From Strigops habroptila (lineage: Eukaryota; Chordata; Aves; Psittaciformes; Psittacidae), in the NCBI RefSeq assembly GCF_004027225.2, contig NC_044302.2, positions 35,975,449-36,039,448 on the forward strand: DNA of 64,000 nt. Direction: 5' to 3'. Positions 1 through 10,916 of the stretch are shown here, piece by piece. The notes beneath the pieces were generated by a model that was not told the origin of the DNA, made no database searches, and worked only from the letters and a program-made list of their open reading frames with translations. Numbering within the stretch: the first letter of the stretch is position 1; each line of letters opens with the position of its first letter. A program made the translations under genes and the position numbers.

Positions 1-1192
1 CAACACCCCCAAGTCCTTCTCTGCAGGGCTGCTCTGAATCTCTTCTCTGCCCAACCTGTAGCTGTGCCTGGGATTGCCCCGACCCAGCTGCAGGACCTTG
101 CACTTGCTTGGTTAAACTTCATGAGGTTGGCATTGCCCCGCCTCTCAAGTATGTCAAGGTCCCTCTGGATCCCATTCCTTCCCTCCAGCGTATCAAGCAA
201 ACCACATAACTTAGTGCCATCGGCAAATTTGCTGAGGGTGCATCAATCCCACTGTCCATGTCGCTGACAAAGATGTTGAAAAGGATCAGTCCCAACACCA
301 ACCTCTGAGGGACACCACTCGTTACTGGTCTCCAATTGGACATTGAGCCACTGACCACAACTCTTTGCATGCGGCCAGCCAGCCAGTTCTTTATCCACTG
401 AGTGCTCCATCTATCAAACTGATGCCTCTCCAATTTAGAGACAAGGATGTGACAAACGCTTTGCACAAGTCCAGGTAGATGGCGTCAACTGCTCTACCCC
501 TGTCCATCAGTTCTGCAGTCCCATCATAGAAGGCCATCAAACTGGTCAGGCAGGATTTCCTCTTAGTGAAGCCATGTTGGCTGTCACCAACCACCTCATT
601 GCTTTTCATGTGCCTTAGCATGTTTTCCAGGATAAACTGTTCCAAGATTTTGCCAGGCACAGAGGTGAGACTGACTGGTCTGTAGTTCCCCAGGTCTTCC
701 ACCTTCCCCTTCTTGAAAATGGGGGTTGTATTTCCCTTTTTCCAGTCATCAGGAACTTCACCTGACTGCCAGGATTTTTCTAATATGACAGACAGCGGCT
801 TAGCAACTTCATTCTCCAGCTCCTTCAGGACCGGCGGATGGATTTCATCAGGTCCCCCGGGCTTGTGCACATTCAGGTTCTTAAGATGATCTCGAACCTG
901 ATCCTCTCCTACAGTGGGCCTAAGGTCTTCATTCTCACAGTCCCTGCATCTGCCTTCCAAGACTTGGGTGACGTGGTCAGAGCACTTGCCAGCGAAGACT
1001 GAGGCAAAGAAGTCATTAAGAACCTCAGCCTTCTCCAAATCCAGGGTGGCCAGTTCTCCCGGTAGCTTCCGGAGAGAGCCCACGTTGTCCCTAGTCTGTC
1101 TTTTATTGGCTACGTACCTACAGAAGCCTTTCCTGTTATCTTTCACATCCCTTGCCAGACTTAATTCTAACTGGGCCTTTTGCCAGCTTTCC
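1..1192 (-). mobile_element. CR1 LINE, 5'-truncated, reverse transcriptase part (continues past left edge)
   Basis: Minus-strand reverse-transcriptase coding sequence of a CR1 retrotransposon. The frame covering 391-1146 contains the [33 protein letters not shown] and [16 protein letters not shown] blocks typical of CR1. Reading shifts frame near 455 (after IYLDLCKAF), and the following part (119-466) is in another frame, with the catalytic Asp-Asp region broken, so the copy is inactive. The window begins inside the element: bases 1-60 correspond to 17197-17256 of another copy here. The 5' break is near 1192, where the sequence changes abruptly to CpG-rich DNA. Confidence 0.95.
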
Positions 1193-1195
1193 TGA

Positions 1196-1760
1196 CCTGG
1201 CCCCCCGCTTCCCGCTCAACGCCCCTCCGTTCTTCCCAGGCCGCCGCCCCCCCGCGCCGCTGCAGCTCTCCCAGCCTCGCTGCTGTAGGGCGCGCCCGCG
1301 CGGCTCTCCGCACGCTCACAGGACGGAGGCCGCGCCCCGCCTCCGTGCCAGCCTCGACGCGCGGGCCCTGGGCCGCGGGGGGAAGTGTTGGCGCGCGTGC
1401 CCCTCCCTCCCCCGCGCGGGGTATTGGTTCAGCCCTCGTGAGGCACGCTGGGAGCGGCGCGTGGAGATGCGGCTTCCCTGCGCAGGCGGCGGCGGCGGTG
1501 GCGGCCGTGGTTGGAGTCCTGCGCCCGGCGCCCGCTGGCCGCCGGAACGCGACCGCCTGAGCTGAGCGGCGGCCGGCCGCGGTGGTGCTCGCGGGAGAGG
1601 TAGGCCGGGCGCGGCGGAGGCCCGGGGCGGCAGTGGCGGCAGCCCTCCCGAAAGCCTCGGTCTGCTGTCCCCGCTGTGCGAGATGCAGAGGGCACGGGGC
1701 TGGAGTGCCAGGGAGTGAGGGGAGTGGCCGGGCCGCTTTAGGGCGCGAACGGCCTTTCCT
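1196..1760 (+). promoter_or_regulatory. CpG island promoter, probably of the SNORA13 host RNA (EPB41L4A-AS1 counterpart)
   Basis: The only strongly GC- and CpG-rich stretch in the window. It contains an inverted CCAAT box (ATTGG at 1423-1427), an ETS-type GGAAGTG (1381-1387), GC-box-like CCCCGCCTCC near 1335, a short (GGC)n run at 1485-1505, and a donor-like GAG|GTAGGC at 1599/1600 on the plus strand. The plus-strand snoRNA 1 kb downstream supports a plus-direction promoter with the start somewhere near 1480-1560. The long open frames inside the island on both strands are a by-product of GC content. Bidirectional activity cannot be excluded. Confidence 0.75.
1485..1505 (+). repeat. Short (GGC)n run in CpG island
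   Basis: GGCGGCGGCGGCGGTGGCGGC near the expected start of the plus-strand RNA; one unit is interrupted by T. Confidence 0.85.
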
Positions 1761-1982
1761 TCCACCCGCATTGTCTTGTTTCCATGAAGCAAAGCGTTAA
1801 GTGACTTGGTGACCATTCTCTAGAGCTTCTGGGTTCGAGAGTTACTTTATAGGCTTCTCGCAGCTTCTTGGGTGGCCTTGCCAAAAGCTCAGCTTTTGGA
1901 AGAGCGAGCCTTCTCGTTCCTTTATATAGATAAGTTGTATTGAACTCTTTTAGGCAGGATTTTGCTGTGCGGCCAGCACTGC

Positions 1983-2090
1983 ATCATAGAATTAACTGGG
2001 TTGGAAAAAACCTTTAAGATCATCAAGTCCAGCTGCCAAGTTCACCACTAAACCGTGTCACTAAGGGCCTCATCTACGCGTTAATGGTCT
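1983..2090 (-). mobile_element. CR1 LINE 3'-end fragment
   Basis: Plus strand reads ATCATAGAATTAACTGGGTT followed by the 'aacctttaagatcatcaagtc' type tail seen in other CR1 copies, and then 'ccactaaaccgtgtcactaag'-like sequence. This is a diverged CR1 3' UTR fragment of about 100 bases, within the probable first intron of the snoRNA host RNA. Confidence 0.7.
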
Positions 2091-2654
2091 TAAATGCACG
2101 ATATCTGTAGATAGAAGGACCACCCATTTTAAAGGAATACTTCTGTAATGTGGAAGGCATGAGTAGGGCTGATGTACTGTGCCTGGCTTTCTGAGATGAT
2201 GGGTTACTGCATAATTCCTGGTTGCTGTAGCAGTAGCAGGCCACTAGAACTCATGTATTAGAGTGGCCCTAAATCTTAAAAAGTGTGCAGGGTGGACATA
2301 GAATGCAGTGTGGCATAGAATCTGTTGTCTGTGCTTTGAAATTAGCCAGTTGTTTCGTCTGTTTCTCTTTGGGCTCCTTGTTCTGTTGGTGTGTCTCAGT
2401 CACTCTTGCAAGTGAAATTGTGTTCCACCTTTTCTTTCAGATGAAAGTAGTGAAAGTCTGTCAGTGACCTGAGCAAGCACCAACATGACCACAAGATGTC
2501 CCAAGAGCATGGTGTGCTTAGCTGTATCAAATATTTACTCTGTATAGAACATTTACTTGTCAATTTTTAAGTATTTGCCTATGGATGAATTAATTTTTTT
2601 CATATGCAGATAATTTAATTTTCCAGAGATGATCAGTTGTAATATTTATTTTTG

Positions 2655-2782
2655 TGCCTTTGTGTTGCCCATTCATTCCTATCCAGAATGAATGTGGTGT
2701 CAAAAAAGGCAAACAGGAATTCTTGCTCAGACTGTTTAAGGAGCTGGTTTTGTAACTTCTCCCTGTTTTTGCAAGAACAGAA
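2655..2782 (+). ncRNA. SNORA13: H/ACA box snoRNA, SNORA13 orthologue
   Basis: Hairpin-hinge-hairpin-tail structure is complete. 5' hairpin: GCCTTT (2656-2661) pairs AAAGGC (2705-2710); CATTCATTC (2670-2678) pairs GAATGAATG (2686-2694). H box ACAGGA (2713-2718, ANANNA). 3' hairpin: TCTTGC (2721-2726) pairs GCAAGA (2771-2776). ACA box at 2777-2779, three bases before the end. The 5' pocket carries GUGUU (2662-2666) and GUCAAA (2699-2704), which pair with 18S rRNA AACAC and UUUGAC on either side of an unpaired U-C. That is the SNORA13 target, U1248 in human numbering, later hypermodified. Pocket to H box spacing is 14 bases, as expected. It should be released from an intron of the plus-strand host RNA. 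Confidence 0.93.
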
Positions 2783-5700
2783 AAAAATATTGGTGGAAAT
2801 TGTATGGTTGAGCAGTTACATGGTAGATTTTATGCTTCTGTATTTTAATATGAAAAAATTGACAGTTATTGAAAGAGGAAAAAAAATTATAACGGCCACT
2901 TCCAGCATTTTTTAACTGTCCTCTCTATCATGATAACTTCTTATGTCCGTGCTGCAAGTAATTAGTACATAACATTTCTCCTGCAGTGGCCTCTCAGTTC
3001 TCTGTTACAAAAAGGTACCTAGAGCTTCAGAATACTCAACTACAGGAAAGATGAAAATCTGCTTTAATGGGGAAAAAATGTGTTTTGCCTTTGTACATTT
3101 TCCTTTTTGTTATTTATATCTGGTGTCAAGAGTGTATAAGGAGAATCCCTCTGTAGGACTATTCAGTATTGGATAACAATGTATTCTACTCTTTTGCTGT
3201 ACGTAGTATAGTCTTTCCTTGATGCACTTTTGAAAGTGTAAAGTGCATTTTAATATCGCTAGCAGTGGTGGCCCTTATCTTGGGGATTATAGGGCTGTTC
3301 CTACCAGAATGCTTAATGCTATGAATGCTTTTTACAGAGTTCTGATGTGTTTTGCTGGAAGTTCAGAAGCTCAGACACAGCCTGTGTGGTGAAAGCCTCT
3401 GAGCATGAGAAAGATGTGTAGGAAAGAGTTAAAAAGTACTGAGTGCTCAGCTGTCCTGCAATGGCCTTCATGAGGTGAGTGGCAATAATTTCTTGTGCAG
3501 GTGTGTCCTTTGGCCTTGTCTTATCATGAAGCAGACCTTCTGTTGTTGTACAATTGCATGGTGTTTGCAGTAGCGACTTTCAGAATCTGATTGCAGCTCT
3601 GGGAAAGCACACCGATTATTTGGCAGCTGCTCACGGGGACAGCATGACAAGCTCTTTAGCCAAGCTGTGCAAACTGAGCTGAGTCAAGTTCTGAAACAAG
3701 TCTGTGATCCAATACTTGTCCATGCTTAAGACAGATACTCAGAAACTGGTTTCTCAGCAGCTACCAGACTGTTTGTTCTGGAGTTGTTTAAAGAATACAT
3801 GCTACTTCCTGATGAGAAATTACTCAAGTAACTTTTGGGGAGAAATTAAACTGGCTTAATTAAAGATTAAAATTAAAGATGTTCAGTATTTTGCATGAGC
3901 ATGCACATGTTCATACAAAAGTGAACTTGAGTGATGTAAATTCCACATCATCACTGTTGGTTTTCTTGCAGGAAAGAATGTAACAAACAGAAATCTTCAG
4001 TGAAGTGATAAAATTCCTTCATGTTTGACCCAGTGCCCTTGAAAATACTAGAATCAGAAAGTTTTATGTACGGAAATATCAAAATCTCCTTGAGCAAACT
4101 GAAAAACACAGACACGCTTAATGCTTTATCAGTGCTGTCGATAGAAAACGAACTAGTAAATTTCCTCCCAGACCTTTAGCACCACAGCCACTGGGGATTT
4201 TTGCAAGGCTGAAGAGTAAGTGGGCATTCTTTTTATATGAACCTGTTGGATGCCAGGAAGATAAATGTATGTGTAATCCACTATGAGTGATGTATCCAAT
4301 AATAGGGCTGCTACGTGTTTTTCAACGTAAAATTACTAAATCTCACCCTTCTATTATTGGCTTACTATCTTAACTGTTGTATAATGGACAGACATGTGCA
4401 AGAGCTACTACTACAAAACTTTCTGCTCATTGCCACCAGCTAGAAAGTGTGGGTATTGCCACGAACTTGTAATTAGGATATGAAGTCTTGCTTAGACAGG
4501 CAAAGAGCCTCTCTTGTAGGTAGGCTCTTTAAAAGTTACATTTGCAGGTTTCAGGGTTTAACTTTGTTCCAGAAGAATGAAGGGAGAAGTTGGTCCTTGT
4601 AGCTTTGTACCGGTCTCAGGGCTCTAGAAGATGTTACTGAAAACAGCTGCGTGCTAAATGTGCCCAATCTCATATTGTGTTTACTTTTTTTCCCTAGGAA
4701 GAACTGTTGGAACCAGCCTGAGACCAATGGCAGTCTATGCAAGACTACTCCATAAGAAACAAAAATTTGTTCAAAAGACTGAATATTGAGCTTACATGCA
4801 GTTAACAGGAAATGCTTTTAACTGTATTGGGGCAGTATCTGGTAATGTTTGTATAGGGAAAAACATAAAGATTTATAATGTTTCTGTTCTTAGAATTTCT
4901 ATCTTCGCTAAGCTATAGAAGCAGTTGCTTCTGTTTGACAGCTCTGACTCCCTCCGTGTTGTTTTTGGTTCAGTCCACCCCTTTGGAATAAATAAAATGT
5001 ATGAGCTATTAAGTGGATGGGAGGTGATCACTGAAACGGTGCTTTCTTGTAGTACTTGGAGATTGGGTTAGCTGAGACTTGTATTCTGGTGAGGAAAAGC
5101 AGAAATTGAAGTTCAGCATATATGGGTTTAAAAATAGGAGGAAAGGTACTTCTCCCAATATTGAAAACTGCAAGCTTGGGTTTATTATTACCTTTATCAG
5201 CTGCATAATATGGTACTTTAATGAAACTTGAAATAGAGTGAAATACTGTAAGGATAAAAACTGGAATTCCTGGGTGGTTTTTCAGGAAGACTTACGATAA
5301 ATGTATTTTGTTAGAAGAGCAAGTGCTGAAATTACCTACCTTGCACTGTCTGATTTTTTTCAATACTGAATGCACATAAATTGCTAATGCAAAGTAAAAG
5401 CATAAGGTTTTGGTTTGTCATGAGGGAAGGATGTTTGGACAAGAGTAATTCATTTTTTAGCAATCCAACATGTAATTACTGGATGCACTTAAAAGTTTAG
5501 GGCTTCTGTTAGGGATTATATTCCCTGAAGATACCATCTGTTCAGCAGTGGTGCTCATGGGTCTTTGTTCTTAAAGTGCAAGACTGGCAGGAGTAGCTTT
5601 TAAGACTTTCAACTCTCGAGAGCAGCAGCTAATGCCTAATGATGGCTGTCTAAAATGTTAATTCCTTTTCAGCAAAAAAACTAGAATCTTAAGCTTCGGT

Positions 5701-6002
5701 GTGTAATACTGGTTTCATTGTATGGTGAAACAAAAGAAAAAAAGTGAGGTAGAGGGAGGAACAGATAGATATAAGGGGCACCAATTACTAAAATGGTAAT
5801 GTTCGTAAACATTTAGTATGGTTTTTAGCATTAGGACTGTCTTTTAGTTTTTATGAGTGGATAACTGGTCTGTACACTTGAAAAAAACCTCAAGACTCCT
5901 TCATTTTTTTCCCCCCTTCCTGTGTTTTAATGAACACAATGTCTGATAGACTGTTCAAATTGATAGTATTAAAAAGTAGAAAGGAGGACATATTCTGAGG
6001 TG
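2783..6002. other. Downstream half of the lncRNA locus; no protein-coding gene seen
   Basis: AT-rich single-copy sequence. It holds the candidate lncRNA acceptors near 2986 and 3972 and the AATAAA cluster at 4987-4996. No open frame here has recognisable similarity, and no further snoRNA with both H and ACA boxes was found. Confidence 0.4.
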
Positions 6003-6573
6003 GTCTAGGGGAGTGGTTTTCTTCACTCTTCTGTTGGGTCTGGCTGCAGTGGAGTTAATTTTCCCCACAGCAACTCTCACAGTGCTGTGCTGTGTAACAG
6101 ATGATAACACTCTAGTGTTCTGGCTGCTGCACCAAGGCTGTCTCTCCAGTGTTCCCCCCTCACCAGGACGATGGGGGCAAGCAAAATCTTGGGAAGGGAC
6201 ACAGCCAGGACAGCTGACCCCAACTGGCCGAAGGGATATTCCATACTGCATGATGTTGGCTTAGCAATAAAAGCTAAGAGAAAGGACTGGGGGGCAGCAT
6301 TTATTATTATAAAGTTTGTCTTCTAGAGCAACCACTACATGTACTGAAGCAGTACTTCCCAGGAAGTGGCTGGACATCACTTGCTGAGGGGCTGTAGAGA
6401 ATAAATCTTTTGTTTTCATTTGCTTTTGCTGTATTAAACTGCATTTATCTTGACCCATGAGGTTTGGGGGTTTTCCATTTGATTTTCTCTCCCTCCTGTC
6501 CGGCTGAGGAGGGAAGTGATAAAGCAGCTTGGTGGGCACCAGATGTCCAGGCAGAGTAAACCCACCACAACTC
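6003..6573 (+). mobile_element. Solo LTR of an avian endogenous retrovirus
   Basis: About 570 bases resembling LTRs common in bird genomes: 'gagttaattttcc' near the left end, 'gacacagccaggacagctga' at about 6201-6220, 'gggatattccata' at about 6233-6245, an ATTAAA near 6435 followed by 'ctgcatttatcttgaccca', a GGAGGGAAGTG block, and an end resembling 'taaacccacca'. No internal gag/pol/env sequence flanks it on either side, so it is a recombined solo LTR. The borders are approximate because I could not fix a target-site duplication. It is diverged from the pattern I know, with a rearranged centre. Confidence 0.8.
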
Positions 6574-9140
6574 CTCTCAAGGAGGCAAACACAGGAAAGA
6601 AATTTATACAGGCGCATGAAGGCGAGAGCATCTCCCACACTGGCTCTGCATCTGTATGGTTACATAGTGTGCTGTTGCTTTCTGGTGAGTTTTAGCTAAG
6701 AAAGGCAACAGTAGTGTGGATATGCAGTTGAAGTGTAAAACTTATGCTGATGACTTTCTGCTATGAATTCAAATAGTTAATCTGGAGAAGCTGTAGCCTA
6801 AAGTATATTTTAATTGGTCCGACACCTGTTTTTACCAGAGGGTGCTGTCAAATGAATTTATGTTTCTGAAGGCTTTGCTCATTTGCATAATGTAAATAAG
6901 ACACACAGGCAACCATGGAATGCCCTAAAAATTCAAGTTTTACTTGACTTTTAAATAACCTGGACACAAGTATTGGCACAGCCATCTATCAAACTCCATT
7001 TAAAATAAAGTATGCAGTCGCTTCCTGAATACTTAATCTACATAGAACATATGCATCACTTTGATGTTTGTGTATGTTGTTTTCAAACATCTTTCTAGGG
7101 AGCTTTGAATTAAAACAGGTTTCCCCAAAAGAAAATCTGTCGTCTATTCAGTTCAATATTCACCTGTATAAAGACAACTGATTTGGCAACTTAAATGGCT
7201 GTTGGGTAATTTTTTTCCTAACCAAAATCATTATAATGAACTCGATTAGAATATGAGTTGCAGGTTCAGTTGATATTGGTAAGAAGTGCAGTGTAGAGAA
7301 CAGCAGGTCAAGGCTGGCTCCAAATGAAAGAAACCAGCTAACAAGCAAGGGGACCTATATGGATTATATAAAAACCACTTTTGTGGTGTGGTTAGCAAGC
7401 CCTCTTTATTGTATAAAACACATGTTTTGCAAAGAGGTGTATCTTTATGTTGTAGGTGTTGCTAATTAGTAAGTGAGTTCCATAACTTACCTATTCTTAG
7501 CACTTAGGCAAGTCTCAGAAAAGGTAAACGCAGAGGCACAAAGTTAAAATTGTTGGCCTGAGATCAATTCAGCAAATTAGACACAGAACTAGGGTGAGAA
7601 CGTCTCAAATAGCAGCCCTTTGACCATGTGAGGACAGGTCTGTATGACATCCAACCCCAGGGTAAACTTTGCCTGACGCGGTTGTACGTTTCCTGTCTTG
7701 TCTGACTCAACTAAGGTAAAAGCGTTTTGAACTGACACCCAAACTTTGGGTCTGAAAACAACGGCCTCTAGGCAGTAAGAGCCCTAAGAAAGCTGGGGAA
7801 GAGTAGCAACAGTGGAAAGAGCAAGATGTAGCTCAGAGCTGTAAGAGACCAGCCACTTACAGATGTTGTAGGGCTGGTTTAGGGCTACAGAGCATACTGT
7901 GACACTGTCCTCAGTGATTGATCACTTTCTCTCTCATAAAAATAAGAAGAAAGGGGGCCTTTCCTCAGATGACTGAGTAAGAGAAGCTTGAAGGGAAAGG
8001 GGGCTCGTGTATGAAAGAAGTTTCTTTTACTGTACTACCAGCTGACAGTGACGTCCTTGTCCAAATTTTGCCTTGTTCTGGCACTGACAATGTGCAATAC
8101 AGGCATTAGGCATTCTTTTGTGGATACAAAATAGTATTGTAGTGCCCCAGACTGAGCATGAGTCTTGCTAAAACCTGCTTCCTATACTGTCGTTGGCGAG
8201 AAGATGTCTAACTCAAAACCAGGGCTCTTTCTGTAAATTTCTCATTTAAATGCAAAAAAAAGTTGGCTAAATTACAAAACAACTCTCCCGTGACTTGTTA
8301 ACTGAATCCTATCACTATCAGACTAGATAGAAGCTTATTTTCTGATGTTGTGGGAAAAGTGAAATACCACAGGCTTGGCTGATGGTATCCGGCAATATTA
8401 CACAAAAGCATAGGCAAATGACAATATGCAGGAAAACATGAGGTTGGATATAAACCTTAGAAGTTATTTTCTTCCTGATCAATATTTGAGAATTGGTAAG
8501 ATATGCACACTATGTACAGATGATTTTCAAAATAATAACACCAGAAATCCTCCTAAAATAGTAACTATGTTCTCCGTGCCTGTGCCTGAGGAATGCAGAA
8601 TAATGGTAATGACTTAGCAACAAACTACAAGCAGGTGTATAATGGCCCAGTTTGGAACACCTTCTTGAAGAAATCACATTCACTGCAGACACTTTAACCA
8701 GTGTGGTTTGTTTTATTTCAGTAGTCTTCCAAAAGATTGTGATGCTCTAGATTAATCTCTAAATCTTTGCCACGGTGATGGGGGGTTTTGTGTGTGTGCT
8801 TGGTGGGGTTTTGGGTGTTTTGTTTTTTTTTTTTTCTTTTGGCTTGTTTTTTTTTAACTGCTGCTTGTGGGAATATCGTACAAGGTCATAAATAGATCCA
8901 AAAGGATAACTTTAAATTGGAGCAATGATAATGAAACTATTTAAGAGACTTAGTTTGAGGAAATACTTCAAGCCAAGGCCAAAAATGTCCTAGGATGAAA
9001 TCCACAGTAAATCCAGAAAATGCTGAAGAACCTCAATGAAAACAGAATTTTTGTCACAGAGGGGTTTTAAGCTCTTTCTTTCCATTAGATTTGTTCACTG
9101 AGACTGAAGAAGAACCAAAATAAGTGATCAAAGAAAAGTA
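6574..9140. other. Intergenic sequence between the LTR and EPB41L4A 3' end
   Basis: AT-rich sequence with no gene recognised. It contains a T-rich tract (8818-8858). Both flanking transcripts point into this region (lncRNA from the left, EPB41L4A from the right), so one or both may run into it. Confidence 0.4.
8818..8858. repeat. T-rich low-complexity tract
   Basis: Long T runs interrupted by G and C, preceded by a TG-rich stretch (8770-8817). Confidence 0.8.
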
Positions 9141-9988
9141 TTTATTAAGTGAATCTGCCTCTCCTGACATGATGCAGCATCTCCCAACTTGCAGACCAAT
9201 CCATACTATGGCAGGAATACACAAACTGTATGGCTACCCTGGCAAGTAGCATCCACCTGACCACCTCAGATCATGAAACAATAAAGAATCAAAAATTTAA
9301 GTGGAAAATAAAATTCTTCTCAGTTTTGCTAAGTTAAAATGAGTATTAGTAATTCCATACATCTTGTAAAGCATAACTTTGATGCCTTATTCTCACTCCA
9401 GTTCTCAATCGTGCTTTTCTGACAGGGCTGCAGTCCCCTGGTATGGTGTTGCTAGGGGAAGAAGTCACAGGATCACTGCAAATCACTGAAGGCAGTGTGG
9501 GTTGAGTTTAAGAAGGACCGAAGTATAAAGGCATATGAGCTACTACAGCCATTTCCAATGTTGTCTGACAAAGTCAATATTTAGTTTGGGGATTACAGTT
9601 AGGAAAGGTTACTTTCACAATACAAAGATTTTGCTAAGCTTCTTATTAACTTACTAAGTTAGCAACAACAATAGTCTTATCTGTGTGCTGACTGTGGACA
9701 AATGGGAGGCAGAGGAACTACTTTCATCTATTTGCACAAAGTGATAAGGCAAGTGAAGAGCCAGGCATCACTTCAGATATGTTCTAGAAGATAACCCACT
9801 CAGTGTGCAGCATCATTTAAACTTACTATTCCTACCATGTCAATAGAAAAAAATTGCAATTATACCTGAAATACTGCCTTTGTCATTTTATCATAGTAGA
9901 AATGGCTCAGAGAAAAGTATCACAAGGTACTACCATTGATTATTTCATATAAAAAGAGATTAAGGCAGCCTTTGCTAATCTAGATAGT

Positions 9989-10005
9989 AAAAAAAAAAAA
10001 AAAAA
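9989..10005. repeat. Homopolymer A run (17 A)
   Basis: Seventeen consecutive A; on the gene-sense (minus) strand this is a U tract inside or just after the EPB41L4A 3' UTR. Confidence 0.9.
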
Positions 10006-10360
10006 GGCTATTTGCTAGCTGTCTTACATCCTACTCCAGAAGTTTCAGTTAACCAGTACTTAAGTGCCTTGCTAAGCAGTCTTAATACAGTGGGTCAGTA
10101 CATATTTTCCAGTTTTTTTCCAGTGTGGTTTAATATAAGGTGACAGATGTATTTCTATGGTATGGAATGTTCAATTAAATAGCCCCTCTGTTGCCTCTAA
10201 AAGAGCATTCAAAATCGAGAACACTTAAAACTGCCACGGGAAAGTAAGTCTGTATCACCTCTGGAACTCTCTGCTACAGGGTGTTACCAAGTCTACTATT
10301 TCTGAGCTAAAGCTGGTCGACTCAACATTTGTATTAACAACATGCGCATCTGTTGTTGTG

Positions 10361-10416
10361 CTAGGCTAAAATAAACCTTGTAAGAGCTCTAGGCTAAAAT
10401 AAACCTTGTAATAGCC
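10361..10416. repeat. 28-base tandem duplication
   Basis: Two adjacent 28-base copies starting CTAGGCTAAAATAAACC at 10361 and 10389, differing only at the 3' end of the unit. Each copy carries a plus-strand AATAAA. The near identity suggests a recent slippage or duplication event. Confidence 0.9.
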
Positions 10417-10916
10417 ATCAGTCCTTGTGTCTCAGGACACAAGTTGATCCCCATAATATAAAATTGTCAAGATAATTCTCCCCATATCACACTGTATTGC
10501 ACAATTGGCCAAAACCATGACTATTTCACTTCTCTTGAATCATCTGGTCCTGATCATGTCAGTTAACAGTCATTTTTTGGAAAAAGGCTATTCGGCTACA
10601 GAGCAGACCATCAAGCCTGTTTTGTTGCAGAAAATTCTTTTTTGTTCATTTTTTGGAAATGTAACTGCTGATGATACAATTTTGCTATGACTTTTCTTTT
10701 TGGTTGTCTAATTAGGCAGCTTCTCTTCAATGAGTCACAACACTAGAATGGTGTCAGTAATAAAAGAATTGCTTGGCCTTCCCAGCAAGCAGGCTGCCCT
10801 TCTGAGTGTCCCAAAAAAATTGCTACCACGTAGACTTCAGTTTCTTTCCTTGCGCACACACACAAATTCTCAGTTTCCAAAGAAGAAAATATATTCACCA
10901 TCTTCAGTTATGGCAG

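Larger units (their letters stand above)
1500..4996 (+). ncRNA. EPB41L4A-AS1: Putative snoRNA-host lncRNA, counterpart of EPB41L4A-AS1 (TIGA1); extent approximate
   Basis: Inferred from the CpG island at 1196-1760, the intact SNORA13-type snoRNA at 2655-2782, and the position opposite to and downstream of EPB41L4A, as in mammals. Candidate exon borders: first donor at 1599/1600 (GAG|GTAGGC); an acceptor at 2440/2441 after a clear polypyrimidine tract (TTTTCTTTCAG); an acceptor near 2986 (TCTCCTGCAG) with donor AAAAAG|GTACCT near 3013; an acceptor near 3972 (TTTTCTTGCAG). Two overlapping AATAAA motifs at 4987-4996 could end it. No conserved long open frame was recognised. Start, exons and end are all inference. 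Confidence 0.5.
9141..10916 (-). other. EPB41L4A: Probable 3' UTR / 3' flank of EPB41L4A
   Basis: Sequence just after the stop codon, with no splice-linked open frame. Minus-strand poly(A) signal candidates are ATTAAA at 10130-10135 and AATAAA at 9141-9146; which one is used cannot be decided from sequence. It holds a 28-base tandem duplication (10361-10416) and a run of 17 A at 9989-10005. Confidence 0.4.

Noticed and set aside
1316-1816. Long minus-strand open frame (166 codons) and overlapping plus-strand frames in the GC-rich block
   Set aside because: Composition is Arg/Pro/Ala/Gly-rich low complexity in several frames at once, as expected when stop codons are rare in a CpG island. No domain and no start context support.
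2185-2260. Possible C/D box snoRNA (GATGATGG near 2194)
   Set aside because: The C box has a mismatch, no terminal stem and no convincing D box at a suitable distance.
10361-10416. CRISPR-like direct repeats
   Set aside because: Only two adjacent units without spacers, in vertebrate intron/UTR sequence; simple tandem duplication. Same for the other short tandems.
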